A stretch of DNA of 64,000 bases, taken from the NCBI RefSeq assembly GCF_003576645.1, contig NC_044925.1, positions 13,625,760 to 13,689,759 on the forward strand, read 5' to 3'. The stretch comes from Ipomoea triloba (taxonomy: Eukaryota > Streptophyta > Magnoliopsida > Solanales > Convolvulaceae). Under the pieces are notes generated by a model. It saw nothing but the letters and a program-made list of their open reading frames with translations, was not told where the DNA came from and did not search any database. Made by a program: the position numbers and the translations under genes. Shown here piece after piece: positions 11,682 through 23,293 of this stretch (positions are counted from its first letter, which is position 1; every line of letters begins with the position of its first letter).

Positions 11682-13430
11682 TCTATACTATTAATAAAAA
11701 TAATATCTCCAACTTTAACTTCCCACCCAAAACACACATGTACTATTAAAATTTGCGTAATATTGTAAAATATGGTAATACAATTCATATTCGTAATACA
11801 ATTGTATATTAAAATATGGTAATACAATTCCTAATAAAATATATTCTTCCCTACGTTTCTATTCGTACTGCAATTCTAGATTAATAATAAAAACAATATC
11901 CCCAACTTAACTTCCCGCCCAAAACACTCATGTACTATTAAAATTTGCGTAATATTGTAAAATATGGTAATACAATTCCTATTCGTAATACAATTGTATA
12001 TTAAAATATGGTAATACAATTCCTAATAAAATATATTCTTCCCTACGTTTCTATTCGTACTGCAATTCTAGATTAAAATTTCTAATCGTAATAATACAGT
12101 ACATATATTTCTCTGCAATGCAATCTATACTATTAATAAAAACAATATCCTCAACTTTAACTTCACACCCAAAACACTCCTATACTATTAAAGTTTGCGT
12201 AATATTGTAAAATATGGTAATACAATTCATATTTGTAATATAATTGTACATTAAAATATGTTAATACAATTCCTAATAAAATATATTCTTCCCTACGTTC
12301 CTATTCGTAATACAATTCTAAATTAAAATTACTAATCGTAATAATATAGTACATATATTTCTCTTCAATGCAATCTATCTATATCTATACTATTAATAAA
12401 AACAAAATCCTCAATTTTAACTTTCCGCCCAAAACACTCCTATACTATTAAGGTTTGCATAATATTGTAATAAAATTCCTATTCATAATATAAATGTACA
12501 TTAAAATATGGTAATACAGTTGCTAATAAAATATATATTCTTCTCTACGTTCCTATTCGTAATACAATTCTAGATTAAAATTACTAATCGTAACAATACA
12601 GTACATATATTTTCCTACAATGCAATCTATACTTCTATATTATTAATAAAAACAAAATCCTCAATTTTAACTTCCCGCCCAAACCACTCCTATACTATTA
12701 AGGTTTCCGTAATATTGTAAAATATGGTAATACAATTTCCTATTCGCAATACAATTGTACATTAAAATATGGTAATACAATTCATAATAAAATATATGTT
12801 CTTCCCTACGTTCCTATTCGTAATACAATTCTAGATTAAAATTACTAATCATAATAATACAGTACATATATTTCGCTGCAATGCAATCTATACTATTAAT
12901 AAAAACAAAATTCTCAATTTTAACTTTCCGCCCAAAACACTCATATACTATTAAGGTTTGCGTAATATTGTAAAATATGGTAATACAATTCCTATTAATA
13001 CAATTGTAAATTAAAATATGATAATACAATTCATAATAAAATATATATTCTTCTATACGTTTCTATTTGTAATACAATTCTAGATTAAAATTACTAATCC
13101 GTCTAATCGTAATAATATAGTACATATATTTCCCTTCAATGTAATCTATACTATTAATAAAAATAAAATCCTCAATTTTAACTTCATGCCCAAAACATTC
13201 CTATACTTTTAACGTTTGCGTAATATTGTAAAATATGGTAATACAATTCATATTCGTAATATAAATGTACATTAAAGTATGGTAATATAATTTCCTAATA
13301 AAATATATTCTTCTATACGTTCCTATTCGTAATATAATTATAGATTAAAATTACTAATCGTAATAATATATTACATATATTTCGCTGCAATGTAAGCTAT
13401 ACTATTAATCAAAACAAAATCCTCAATTTT
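11682..13430. repeat. Tandem array, units of about 250-260 bp
   Basis: CTATACTATTAATAAAA or a close variant recurs near 11683, 12125, 12385, 12634, 12888, 13145 and 13398, with a shortened unit near 11875. Each full unit continues with CTCAATTTTAACTTCC, AATATGGTAATACAATTC twice, CCTACGTTCCTATTCG and ACAGTACATATATTTC. The units vary by substitutions and small indels, so the array is real and not recent. Confidence 0.9.
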
Positions 13431-13440
13431 AACTGGTCGG

Positions 13441-13627
13441 GTCAACTTTAAGAACCAATTTCTCATTCACCCGTTATCCGTTTTAAGCGTACATTATAAC
13501 AATCTTTTCGTCTAACTACGAAGAACCCGAATCCACTTTGACCCGACCAAACTCGAAAGTGGACCCCACATATATTTGTACCACAATATAGCTACTAAAA
13601 TGTCATTTTGTGCTATTTTTTCCAATA
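13441..13627 (-). repeat. Fragment of the 20-kb copia LTR, antisense
   Basis: Read on the minus strand, this matches the first 190 bases of the LTR at 20134 and 29714 with about 20 percent differences: shared blocks include the TCCAA..A end, CTACGAAGAA, CCGAATCCACTTTGACCCGACC and GAACCAATTTCTCATTCACC. It is cut off where the satellite array ends. Confidence 0.8.
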
Positions 13628-14192
13628 TTTATTTGTCCAGAGAATATCAACGCTCTACGGTCAATCAACAATCACTCAACTGATTATCCCATTACTCTCA
13701 GGTGAATTTTTCTCTAATATAGTTATACTTACTAAATATCAAAATATAAGTGTATCTCAAGATCTTGCAATAACTAACCGACAAGTAATTAAATTAATTA
13801 ATGATATATAATGCAATACAAATTATCTACATATTGTATTTATACACTTATTTTAGAACACTGAATTTTTGTGATATTTTTTGCATGCAAGGAAGATTCA
13901 TACTATAGTTTATTTGTCGATTCTTATATGTTATAAATCATAATATCATAAGAAACGGATACTTTGATGAAATATGAAGCATGAGTAGTCTGCCAATCAA
14001 CGATTATGGACATCGCATTTCAACAGTTTCGATGGGCATTATTCCAGAAAGCCATACACTCCATCTGGTAATTTGGAGTCAAGTTTGGATTAACAGTTTA
14101 GATATATGATTCATACATTCTGATATATTTGTATTTGTCAATGTTTTAATATTGGGCATGAATTTTCGCGCATCGTAGGTACAAAATGCTAG

Positions 14193-14663
14193 TATATAAA
14201 TATAATAAGAGCCAAGTTGGTAAGATTATAACGATAATAAAAATTATGTTGGTGTAATAATATGAATTTATAATTTGTAGATTTTGATTTATCCATTGTA
14301 CAATGATAAGATATTTCCAAAGTTACATCTTTCACTTTTTACTTTTTCATTTATATACGAATTTTAGTAACATAACATTCCGTTGACTATTTATTGTTTT
14401 TAATTTACTCATTGCAAAATATTTTCTAACATTTTAACAACAACAACAACAATGATGGACATTTTGTTTTATGTTATTATTAAAACAATTAAATTATTGT
14501 ACACAAAATCGAACTCGTGTCAATTTTTTTTTCTTCTATTTTTTCAACTCTTTTCTTCTTTGTGGTAAGAATTAGTATAATAATATTTATTTAATTTGAT
14601 TTGTTTCTTCAACTATATAAAAAAAGTGAAAGCTATTATTTTTTGAATCTTCATCCTAAAAGA
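14193..14663. other. AT-rich host sequence, nothing recognised
   Basis: Intergenic AT-rich DNA with an (ACA)n-like tract near 14440. It ends at the left target-site duplication of the LINE. Confidence 0.5.
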
Positions 14664-14680
14664 ATATGAATGTCGTACTA
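14664..14680. repeat. Left target-site duplication of the LINE
   Basis: ATATGAATGTCGTACTA directly precedes the LINE poly(A) (read on the minus strand). The right copy at 53978-53994 is ATATGAATGCCATACTA, 15 of 17 identical. Confidence 0.88.
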
Positions 14681-14709
14681 TTTTTTTTGAAAAGTAAATA
14701 TCATTAACT

Positions 14710-15707
14710 TCAAATAATCAAATTTTCAATACATGCAGGCATAACGGAAAACCAAATAGAAGGACCAGATTGGGAACTAGCGGCTCTAGCTAATGCATGA
14801 GCAAGCGTGTTCGCTGATCTATGGACAAACTGAATAGACACAGATTCAATGTGTCGTTGAAGTAAACGACAGTCTCCAATAACTCGACTCGCGTAAGAAA
14901 GATCTGGAAGACCATCCGTAATCTTCTTACACACCAGCAGACAATCAGAGTGGAGAGTTAAATTATTCCAACCTCTCTCAATAAACCAGGATAAAGCCTC
15001 TTTAATGGCGAGAGCTTCTGCAAGGTGAGGGTCATTCACACAAGTAATAAGTCCATTCCTTGCTGCTATAAAAGTACCATTGCTGGAAAAAACAATCACT
15101 CCAAAATAGGTTTCCCCATTCGAAGGGAACACTATAGCATCCACAAAAGTATTTAGCCCCATACTCGAGTCAGGAACTATAGTACTAGTGTCAGAAGAAG
15201 ACACTGCATGCTCTTCATGAGTTGTACGTAAAGCCTGTCAATCATGCAATATATTGTTAGCTAAATTATGACCTCTTCCCCCCTGCCAAGTAATAGCATT
15301 CCTAACCACATATTTCTATACTTCCAAATACTCCACAATAATACAACAAACTATGATTTAATTTGTTCATCATCCAAACTAAGAATACCAGAATGCCACG
15401 TACCGAAGTCCATTATAGTAGAAGGTAATGGAACAACAATTTGATAGCACCAAAGAGCTGATACAAGGGAGCATTCGCAGAGTAAATGCTTTAGAGACTC
15501 CGGTTGTAGTCAACATAGTGGACATGAGACATCAACTTCCACACCTCTTCCTGCCAAAGTAACCAGTGTAGGTAAGATCAAACGAGCACACCTCCATAAA
15601 AAATTTTAATATTTCGGAGGAATTCTCAGGTTCCATAACTCCTTCCAGGCAGTAAAAGATAAATTCTCAAGAGAGTGATTAGCAACTGATAGACGCCAAA
15701 AGTACCT
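14710..15707 (-). pseudogene. LINE ORF2 C-terminus: zf-RVT and RNase H
   Basis: Minus-strand remains of the end of LINE ORF2. About 15440-15707 encodes a zf-RVT type block (AWKELWNLRIPPK, LILPTLVTLAGRG, VDVSCPLC), broken by stops. The 14710-15204 segment is a plant LINE RNase H (RVT_3): FVDAIVF and GVIVFSSNGTFI give the first acidic residue and strand, AEALAIKEAL the Glu, LHSDC the next Asp, and HRSANTLAHALARAA the C-terminal His/Asn/Asp-equivalent helix. Such RNase H tails are usual in plant L1 elements. Confidence 0.85.
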
Positions 15708-16973
15708 AATTATCTAGAACTAATTAAGTTGATTTCTTGCCAAAACAAAGTCTTGAAGAGTGCAATTATGTGTTTTCGTGCCATTTTGCTAACAAATTGC
15801 AAAAGAGTCTTGTGTGGTATGTTTTGAAAGATTTCCACAGGGTTAGAGGCTGAAATCAACCAAGGAAAGCATAAGCAATGAAGAGAAGAACCAATCCACA
15901 CGGGGACACACAAAGACCAAACCGGAAACAACAAAGGTGACGAAAATGGAGAGATTCACGCCCACAAGCACCACCACGCGTGTGAGCTGGCGTGGAATTA
16001 TTCCAATACGCATCCACGCCAGTCCACACGCGTGTGAGCAGGCGTGGACGGGCACCAGAACCCTGCGCGATATTTTAGTATTTAAGGGACATTTCAGCTA
16101 GGAGGAGGGAGTTTTTTGTCAATTTTTCACTTCTCACTTTAGGTTAGGGTTAGATAGGATTAGGGAGAGAAGGAAGAGCTCCTTGGAGAAGAGAACTTGG
16201 ATCTCCATAGCCTTGAGATCCTTTTGGGTAAACTCTTTCATTGTAACTTGTTTTCTCTTGGGAACTCTCTTGCTTTTCCTTTTTCCTAAAGTTATTTGCT
16301 TTTACTTTGATCATGTAAATATGCTTTTCTATTTGAATGAGATGATGTTATTAAAGCCTATGAAGGGCTAATCCCTATGATAGGCGCTAGGAAGGATGGA
16401 GATTTTGCGTTCATGATCTAAGATTGATGAATGAGTTTGATTTCCTAGGGAATGTTGAAATTGTGTGTATGTTTTGTATGATCTTGTTAGATCGAGGGCT
16501 CCGATCTCTTCAAGAGTATAGGATCATCTCTTTGGCGAGATATCGCAAAGAGATGTAGCCCACTACCCACATCTTCCACTCTCAATCTAAGAAGATGAGA
16601 TCCGGAGGGAACTTGTAGACAAAGTGTTTGACAAAATTCCCCAACCGACTGAGGATTGGGAGCTTGAGTGTGACGCCACTCAGGACAATGTTCCAAGCTC
16701 CTTCGAACATAACTCAATGAAAATCAAACCTCTACCGTATGTTTTGAACCAATCTCCATGATATTCTAGCCCCATCCGCTTTTACTCATATTTACGTTTT
16801 AAATCTCCTTAACCTTTGCACCCTCACTATTTCGCTTTGCCAATCTCTACACGTTTAACCTTCACGTTATCTAAACAATTCAAGATAGGGAACTCGTATA
16901 TTCTCCAATTTTCCATCCGCGAGAGACACAACACTCGGGGAGTTCATGACTCTTCGTTTTACCACCTTCACAC
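15708..16973. mobile_element. 1.27-kb non-coding insertion in LINE ORF2
   Basis: TACCT flanks both sides (15703-15707 and 16974-16978), and removing the insert with one copy joins the LINE reading frame. Content is non-coding: ACGCGTGTGAGC repeats near 15980-16045, a TTAGGGTTAG tract at 16140-16155, and CTCTTTGGCGAGATATCGCAAAGAG-like inverted sequence near 16530. This resembles a Ty3/gypsy (Athila/Tat-like) LTR, but the ends are not TG/CA, so the class is uncertain. Confidence 0.6.
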
Positions 16974-19312
16974 TACCTCACCATATAACTTACAACATCA
17001 GCAACAATGGATCTATAACCATTAGAAATAGAATACATACCCCGAATATCACCTTTCCAGTATCATTGATCCTCAAAAGTAATTGCCACTAGAATCTGTT
17101 TGATCAACTGGATATCTCGGTCAATAAACATCTCATGCAATAAGTCCACATCCCAGTCATTCGTAGTCAGATCAATCAACACAGCAATCGTAGCATTTCC
17201 ATGGAATTTTGAGATCGGAGAATGAATATAAAGATTTGAATCAAGGAGCTAAGGCTGACCCTAGATTGGGTTTGATAAACCATTACCAATACGCTTTGCA
17301 CAGCCTTGCCGTAGTAACATCTGGCTATCAAGAATCGATCTCCAACAGTAACTAGGATTCGGTCCCAAGCTCGCATTATAGGGTAGTAGTGAGCCTTAAA
17401 TAATCGAGAAACCGTCGATGAAGGATTAGTAATGAGCCTCCAACCTTGCTTTTCCAAGAGAGCAACATTAAACTTACTTAGGCATTTAAAACCAAGACCC
17501 CCCTGGGATTTAGGCATGCACATCCGACTCCAAGACAACCAATGCAAACTTCCACCTCCACTCGGTTTGGAATTCCACCAATACTTATTCATTATTCTTT
17601 CCAAGTGCTCACAAAAGGTCACGAGGAGATAATAAATGTTCATCGTATACATTGGAATCGCTTGGGCAATGTTTTTCAACAAAACCTCTTTATCGGCTCG
17701 AGATAGTAATTTCTTACACCAACCACCCAATCTGTGCTTAACTTTACTCTCTATAAACGAGAAAACCTGCCGTTTGTATCGCCTCACACCTAACAAGAGG
17801 CCTAAATAATTTCTAAAATTAATGAGTTGACCAACCTGGAACATCATAGCAACTTCATTGGTAGTGTTGGTTTTAGTGTTACGGCTGAACACAATGCACG
17901 ATTTGCTAAAATTAACAGTATGGCTAGACATGTATTCATACTCCAACAAACACCGCTTAATCACATTCGCCTCTTGCACTGACGCTTTAAAAAATAAGAG
18001 GCTGTCATCTACAAAGAAAAGGTGGGAGATGCCCAAGGCTCCCCTAGCTACCACACATGGAGATAAATTACCCAACCAAACCTCTTTAAATAGGATATAA
18101 GACAGCTTCGGCCCATATAATGAAGAGGTACGGTGACAAAGGGTCACCTTACCTTAGGCCCCTGGTAGGGGTAATCACATCTGTCAAGGCTCCATTAACT
18201 GCGACCTTATATTGAACCGTAGTAACACATAGCATTACAAGGTCAACCCATCTACTATCAAACCCAAGCCGCCACATAATCTCAGAAGAAATCCCCATTC
18301 TATTTTATAATATGTTTTTGCCATATTGAGCTTTAAAGCACACCATCCAACCTTTCCTTGTTTCTTCCAATTTAGATAGTGGACCACCTCAGAAGCTATA
18401 AGGACATTGTTAGTGATTAGACGATTGGGAATAAAAGCACTTTGAGTATCCGTAATAATCTTGCCAAGTACTCCTTTAAGTCTATTAGCCACCATCTTTG
18501 CGAAGATCTTCTGCATGACATTGCATAGGGCAATCGGTCGAAGATCACTCATTGAAACCAGAGTATTCTTCTTGGGGACCAGAGTGATAAAATCATCATT
18601 CATACCTTCCGGGAGAGTCATGGAGTTTATACAATCACAAATAAAAGTGGAAACATTATCCCCAATCTTCGCCCAAAAAATGTTGAAAGAAAGCTAGATT
18701 AAAACCATCCAGACCTGGAGAGTTATTCGAAGCCATAGAAAAAAAGCCTCCTTTACCTCATCATGCGTAAAAGAAGCCAACAACAGTTCATTATCGATAG
18801 CAGTTACTCTTGGCTCAAGATCATTCAAAGAAGTTCCTAGCTGCACCCCTCGCGTCCGAAAGATATCATTGAAATAATCAGCCGCTAAGCCCAACAGAGC
18901 CGAACCTTCCACCCAATTATTCATAGAGTCACGGAGTTTGACAATAGTATTTTTCCTCTTCCTATTAGAAGCATAAAGATGGTAGAATTTAGTATTCAGA
19001 TCCCCCTTCAACAACCAATGTTGCTTTGCTCTTTGATGACAAAACGAATTATGTTGGTCGCATAAAAGTTGAAGCTTCATGTCCAATTCACGGAATGTGG
19101 TTAACGATGTTCAATCGCGGCGTCCTCGAAGTGTATTCATCGCTGCATGAAGAAAGGCTATCTACTTCAAAATTTATTTTCCATAATCTCCACCCCATTG
19201 CTTGACTACACTGTTCCAAACGAGTGGGTATAGTGCTGCCCATTGTCTCATACCACGAGTTTAATACAACATCTTTGCAACCAGCCTCAGTCAGCCATGC
19301 ATTTTCAAACAA
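16974..19312 (-). pseudogene. LINE ORF2 middle: reverse transcriptase region
   Basis: Broken minus-strand reverse transcriptase. In reading order: RAKQHWLLKGDLNTKFYHLYAS (about 19010), then a frameshift, NDDFITLVPKKN, SDLRPIALCNVMQKIFAKMVANRLK, TDTQSAFIPNRLITNNVLIASE (18410-18620), and after another break the catalytic box HLFFVDDSLLFFKAS near 18010 (FxDD motif retained, the usual Ala replaced by Val). Downstream are the WCKKLLSRADKEVLLKNIAQAIP block and GGLGFKCLSKFNVALLEKQGWRL. Four or more frame breaks make it non-functional. Confidence 0.88.
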
Positions 19313-19346
19313 AACCTTCTACGTTGGGCACTTACTCGGGGCTTAT

Positions 19347-20039
19347 CTAAGTCAATAAATAGAGCTGAATGATCTGAGTTAATAACGTCCAAGTTGACAA
19401 CAGAAACATGATTATATAATGAGCACCAATCAACCCAGCCACTTCTCTATCAAGACGTTCTTCCACCCAATTGTCAGTCTCTCTACCTCGTTCCCAAGTG
19501 TACGGTCTTCCTTTCATACCAAAATCAAATAAATGACAGTCATCTAGAGCCCGATTAAAACCTTTAATAAGGGAATTCGGATGGGGATGATGGCCTCGTT
19601 TCTCCGTTTGATTAGAAATATCATTGAAGTCTCCCGCTGCTAACCAAGGTAGCGTAGACTTTGAACTCAATTTACGCAGAAGATACCAAGACTGTTGTCG
19701 TCGACTCCTTTCAGGGAAACCATAAAAACCCGTCAACCTCCAAGGTTCATTACCTAGCAAACGAACTTGAACATCAATGTGATGTTTGGAGAAGCTAATT
19801 AGACTAGCCACCCCTCTCTCTCTCCACAGCAACGTAAGACCTCCTCCCAAACCTCTTCCATCAACAAAGAAAAGACCATCATAGTTTAACTTAATTCGCA
19901 ATCTTTCAGCATGTTCTCGACGAACTTTTGTCTCCATAAGAAAAATAAAAATCGGCTTCTTCTTAGCCGCCAAGGCCAAGATTTCATGAACTGTTCGTGG
20001 GTTGCCGAGTCCACGACAGTTCCAATTCAGAAGACTCAT
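19347..20039 (-). pseudogene. LINE ORF2 N-terminus: AP-type endonuclease
   Basis: The start of ORF2 at 20039 gives MSLLNWNCRGLGNPRTV, the classic plant L1 endonuclease opening with the catalytic Asn. It continues with FLMETKVRREHAERLR (catalytic Glu), GGGLTLLWRERG, LTGFYGFPERSRRQQSW and WLAAGDFNDISNQTEKRGG-like sequence (Asp/Asn pair), then FDFGMKGRPYTWERG and ERLDREVAG. A frameshift near 19390 moves the conserved LDVINSDHSAL end, which holds the catalytic Asp/His, into another frame. It nicks target DNA to prime insertion in active elements. Confidence 0.88.
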
Positions 20040-20128
20040 TGGGATGGGCGGGATTGGGTAGCACCAACACCGCTTGAAGCAAGTTTTTTGAAACAGTGCG
20101 TTCGACTTCTATTTGGTCACCCGAGGGT

Positions 20129-20133
20129 ACGTT
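20129..20133. repeat. Target-site duplication ACGTT, left copy
   Basis: ACGTT precedes the 5' LTR of the copia element; the right copy is at 31205-31209. Excision with one copy restores an open LINE ORF1 frame across the junction. Confidence 0.9.
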
Positions 20134-20627
20134 TGTTGGAAAAATAGCACTAAAATGGCATTTAAAGTGGCCATTTTGTGGTATAAATATATGTAGGGTT
20201 CACATCCGATTTGGGTCGGGTCAAAGTGGATTCGGATTCTTCGTAGTAAGACAAAGAGATCGATATATTATACTCACAAAATGGATAATGGGTGAATGAG
20301 AAATTGGTTCTCAAAGTAGACCCATTGGAGATGGAATTTGAAGTGAGGAAAAGCTTGAGTAGCTTTGTCCCACATTGGTTTGGAAGGAAGATTTGCCCCA
20401 CTATAAATACAAGAGCTTTTTTAAGGCTAATTGACTTGTATGGCATAGAGGCTCTCTCTCATGCGCAGGGGGGGGAGTGCAAATCAAATTCCAAATTGAG
20501 CCTAAAAAGGCTTGACTTGTGTACGCCTGCACCTGCAGGCACGGCCTTGCGGGCTAAGTTATGCGAAAATTCCGAACAAGTTTTCCATCTCAGTCCACAC
20601 GTAAGTTCGAGATCCACCTCTATAACA
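20134..20627 (+). repeat. 5' LTR of copia element (494 bp, deleted)
   Basis: Starts TGTTGGAAAAATAGCAC, ends CCACCTCTATAACA. Relative to the 3' LTR it lacks about 860 bases between two TTCGAGA heptamers (30323-30329 and 31183-31189 in the 3' LTR), consistent with a short-homology deletion. A CTATAAATAC box lies at about 20401-20410. Confidence 0.85.
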
Positions 20628-20683
20628 GTGTTAAAACCTTATCTGCTTCTTCCCCTTTCTAATTCTCGAATTTCTAGAAAGAA

Positions 20684-22399
20684 ATGGAAAACACTGAGGA
20701 TGTAAATCCTAATGTTGCTTGTGACAACAATGGTGGGAATGGCAACACTGTTGCACATTCCCAGGCACCAGTGAACGTAGGTTCACAAGGGGGTGTCGGC
20801 TCTAGGGGGTATATCCCCACGATGAGGGTACCTACGGTACCAAGTGGTTCGGCTGAAAAGCCGGACAAGTTTTCGGGATCATACTTTAAGCGGTGGCAGC
20901 AAAAGATGCTATTCTACCTCGCTACTCTCGGCTTGTCAAGTTTCTTGACCGAGACGGTTCTAGTGGTGAAGGAACAAGACCCTCGTTCTGTAATGGCAGT
21001 TGGGCTTTGGAAGGATTCTGACTTCATTTGCCGCAACTACATTCTAAACGGGTTGGTTGATTCCCTTTACGATGTTTATCGTAAAATTGACACAGCCAAG
21101 GCAATGTGGGAAGCTTTGGACCACAAGTATCAAAGTGAGGATGTGGGGCAAAAGAAATTTGTGGTTGGCCGGTTCCTCGACTTTAAAATGGTGGATTCAA
21201 AGACTGTGCTCAGTCAGGCCGAAGAATTGCAGTTGCTCTTCGACGAGATCCGTGACGAGGGCATGGTGATTAGTGAATCCTTCCAAGTGGCATCCATGAT
21301 CCACTTGCTGCCTCCAGGATGGAAGGACTTCAAGAACTACCTGAAGCACAAGCGGAAGGATATGAGCTTGGAGGACCTGATCCAGCGACTCCAAGTCAAT
21401 GAGGGGAACGGGAACAGTGATGGAAAGGGACCTCTCGTGGGAGGTGCCAAGGCCAACGTGGTGGAGCACGGTCAGAGCTCTAAGAAGGCCAAGAAGGGCA
21501 AGCATAAGCTGGGTCCGAGATGTGGCGTTTCCAAGGGCAAGTTCCAAGGGAAATGCTACAACTATGGCAAGATTGGTCACAAGGCTACGGAGTGCAAGGC
21601 TCCAAAGAAGAAAAAGGGTTCTGAAGCCAACGTGGTTGGTGATGTGAGCCAAAAGGTGGCCGAGATTAGACTTTCAGCTATGGTCACGGAAGTGAACCTG
21701 GTGGGATCCAACCCGCGTGAATGGTTCATTGACACCGGTGCAACGAGACATCTATGCTGCAACTGGGAGATGTTCAGCACCTTTGAGGCCGTTGAGGGCG
21801 AGAAGGTCTGGATGGGAAATTCTGCTCAGTCTGCTGTGGAGGGCGTGGGCAAAATGATTCTGAAGATGACTTCCGGGAAGGAACTGACATTGAACAATGT
21901 GCTATATGTTCCGGACCTTAGGAAGAATCTTGTCTCCGGCTCGTTATTGAACAAGCATGGATTCAAGATGGTCTTCGAATCGGACAAAGTAGTTTTGTCA
22001 AAATTAGGGATGTTTGTTGGTAAAGGTTATGTAACTGACGGGCTTTTTAAGTTCAATGTAATGCCTATTATCAATAAAAGCAAAGTTAATTCTGTTTACT
22101 TGCTTGAGTCTTTCAATTTGTGGCATGGTAGACTAGGTCATGTTAATTATAATTCTATGCGTAAATTAATTAGCATGAACCATATCCCTAATTTTCAAGT
22201 TAATACAAATAAGTGCGAAATTTGTGTTGAGGCAAAACTAACCAGAGCTCCCTTCAAATCGGTTGAAAGGGAGACTAAGCCACTAGAATTGGTACATAGC
22301 GATTTGTGCGATTTTAGATCGATTCAAATGAGAGGTGGTAATAAGTATTTATCACGTTTATCGATGATTACACATGATTTTGCTATGTGTATTTGCTAA
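20684..22399 (+). pseudogene. Copia gag, protease and GAG-pre-integrase
   Basis: A 571-codon plus-strand frame starting at the first ATG after the 5' LTR. Residues 60-230 are the copia capsid region (FSGSYFKRWQQKMLFYL, ALDHKYQSEDVGQKKFVVGRF, IHLLPPGWKDFKNYLKHKRK). The zinc knuckle reads CYNYGKIGHKATEC, so its second Cys is Tyr. The protease motif DTGATRH is intact near residue 350, followed by NVLYVPDLRKNLVSG. The integrase zinc domain follows (LWHGRLGHVNYNSM, CEICVEAKLTRAPF). A one-base frameshift near 22355 and a TGA in the DDYT region end it. Confidence 0.9.
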
Positions 22400-22560
22400 A
22401 GAGCAAAGACGAAGCCAAGGAAAAATTCGTTCTTTATAAGAATGAAGTAGGAAACCAACTTAATCGAAGGATTAAAAATGTTAGAAGCGATAGAGGTGGT
22501 GAGTACGAAGTACCTATCGGTGACTTCTGTGCGAGTGTTGGAATAATACACGAGCGTACT
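22387..22560 (+). pseudogene. Copia integrase core, cut by family X insertion
   Basis: After the frameshift the integrase continues with YLLKSKDEAKEKFVLYKNEV and VRSDRGGEYEV (second catalytic Asp) to GIIHERT. There the frame is interrupted at 22560 by the family X element, and resumes at 27949 with the PYAPQSNG-type sequence. Confidence 0.9.
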
Positions 22561-22984
22561 TGTAATACCCCGTATTTTCCTAACATTATTATTTTAATAA
22601 ATATTCCCAATATGCTGCGATCGTACGTACCGGTCACGAACCGTAAAATTTTTGGAAGCTGGTGTTCGGACCCGTTTGTCCTAGGAAATGGATTATTAGA
22701 CACCATATTATTATTCTTGAATTTCCTATTTAATTAAATCAGCCCATAGCAGCGAAAATTTATTTTGATCGTACATCGCTAAATTTCGCGGTGTACCGAA
22801 CCTGGCCCAATTTTGAGTTTTAGTCTGAGGTAAATTTTTGGTTTCAAAATTCTTCCTATTTAAATTATTTTCCACCGAAACTTTATCTGTTTGGACCACA
22901 ACTGATAAGTTGGAAGATTTTTTTTTTGGAACCACAAGATTTTGACAAGTGTCACTTTCTCTACCACATTTCTTCATCCATATT

Positions 22985-23019
<35 letters not shown>

Positions 23020-23153
23020 TGGATGGATAAGCATTCCACATATTATATTATTATTATTATTATTATTATTATATCATATTACGTATATATGTATATATGT
23101 TAAGAAGGGAAGAAGAATTTCATTTCTTCCATTCCTCTTCACTGCAATTCCGT

Positions 23154-23184
<31 letters not shown>

Positions 23185-23293
23185 GAAAGAAAAAAAATAT
23201 TTCATCTTCTTCCTTGAGTTCAAAGAGCATCCATAGCCAATTTCTTCATCAAGATCACAAATATTTGGTAAATTTCTATTCTAATCGGTTCAA

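Larger units (their letters stand above)
11682..14192 (+). mobile_element. Helitron-like element with repeated left part
   Basis: The left end reads TCTATACTATTAATAAAA after an A, typical of plant Helitron 5' ends (TC...). The right end reads CGCGCATCGTAGGTACAAAATGCTAG before a T, typical of Helitron 3' ends (CTRR, insertion between A and T). No Rep/helicase coding is visible, so it would be non-autonomous. Its left two-thirds is a tandem array in which each unit restarts with the 5'-end-like sequence. The element also contains an antisense copia LTR fragment. Confidence 0.55.

Noticed and set aside
13608..13811. 67-codon plus-strand ORF inside the Helitron-like element
   Set aside because: It overlaps the copia LTR fragment and shows no Rep or helicase motif.
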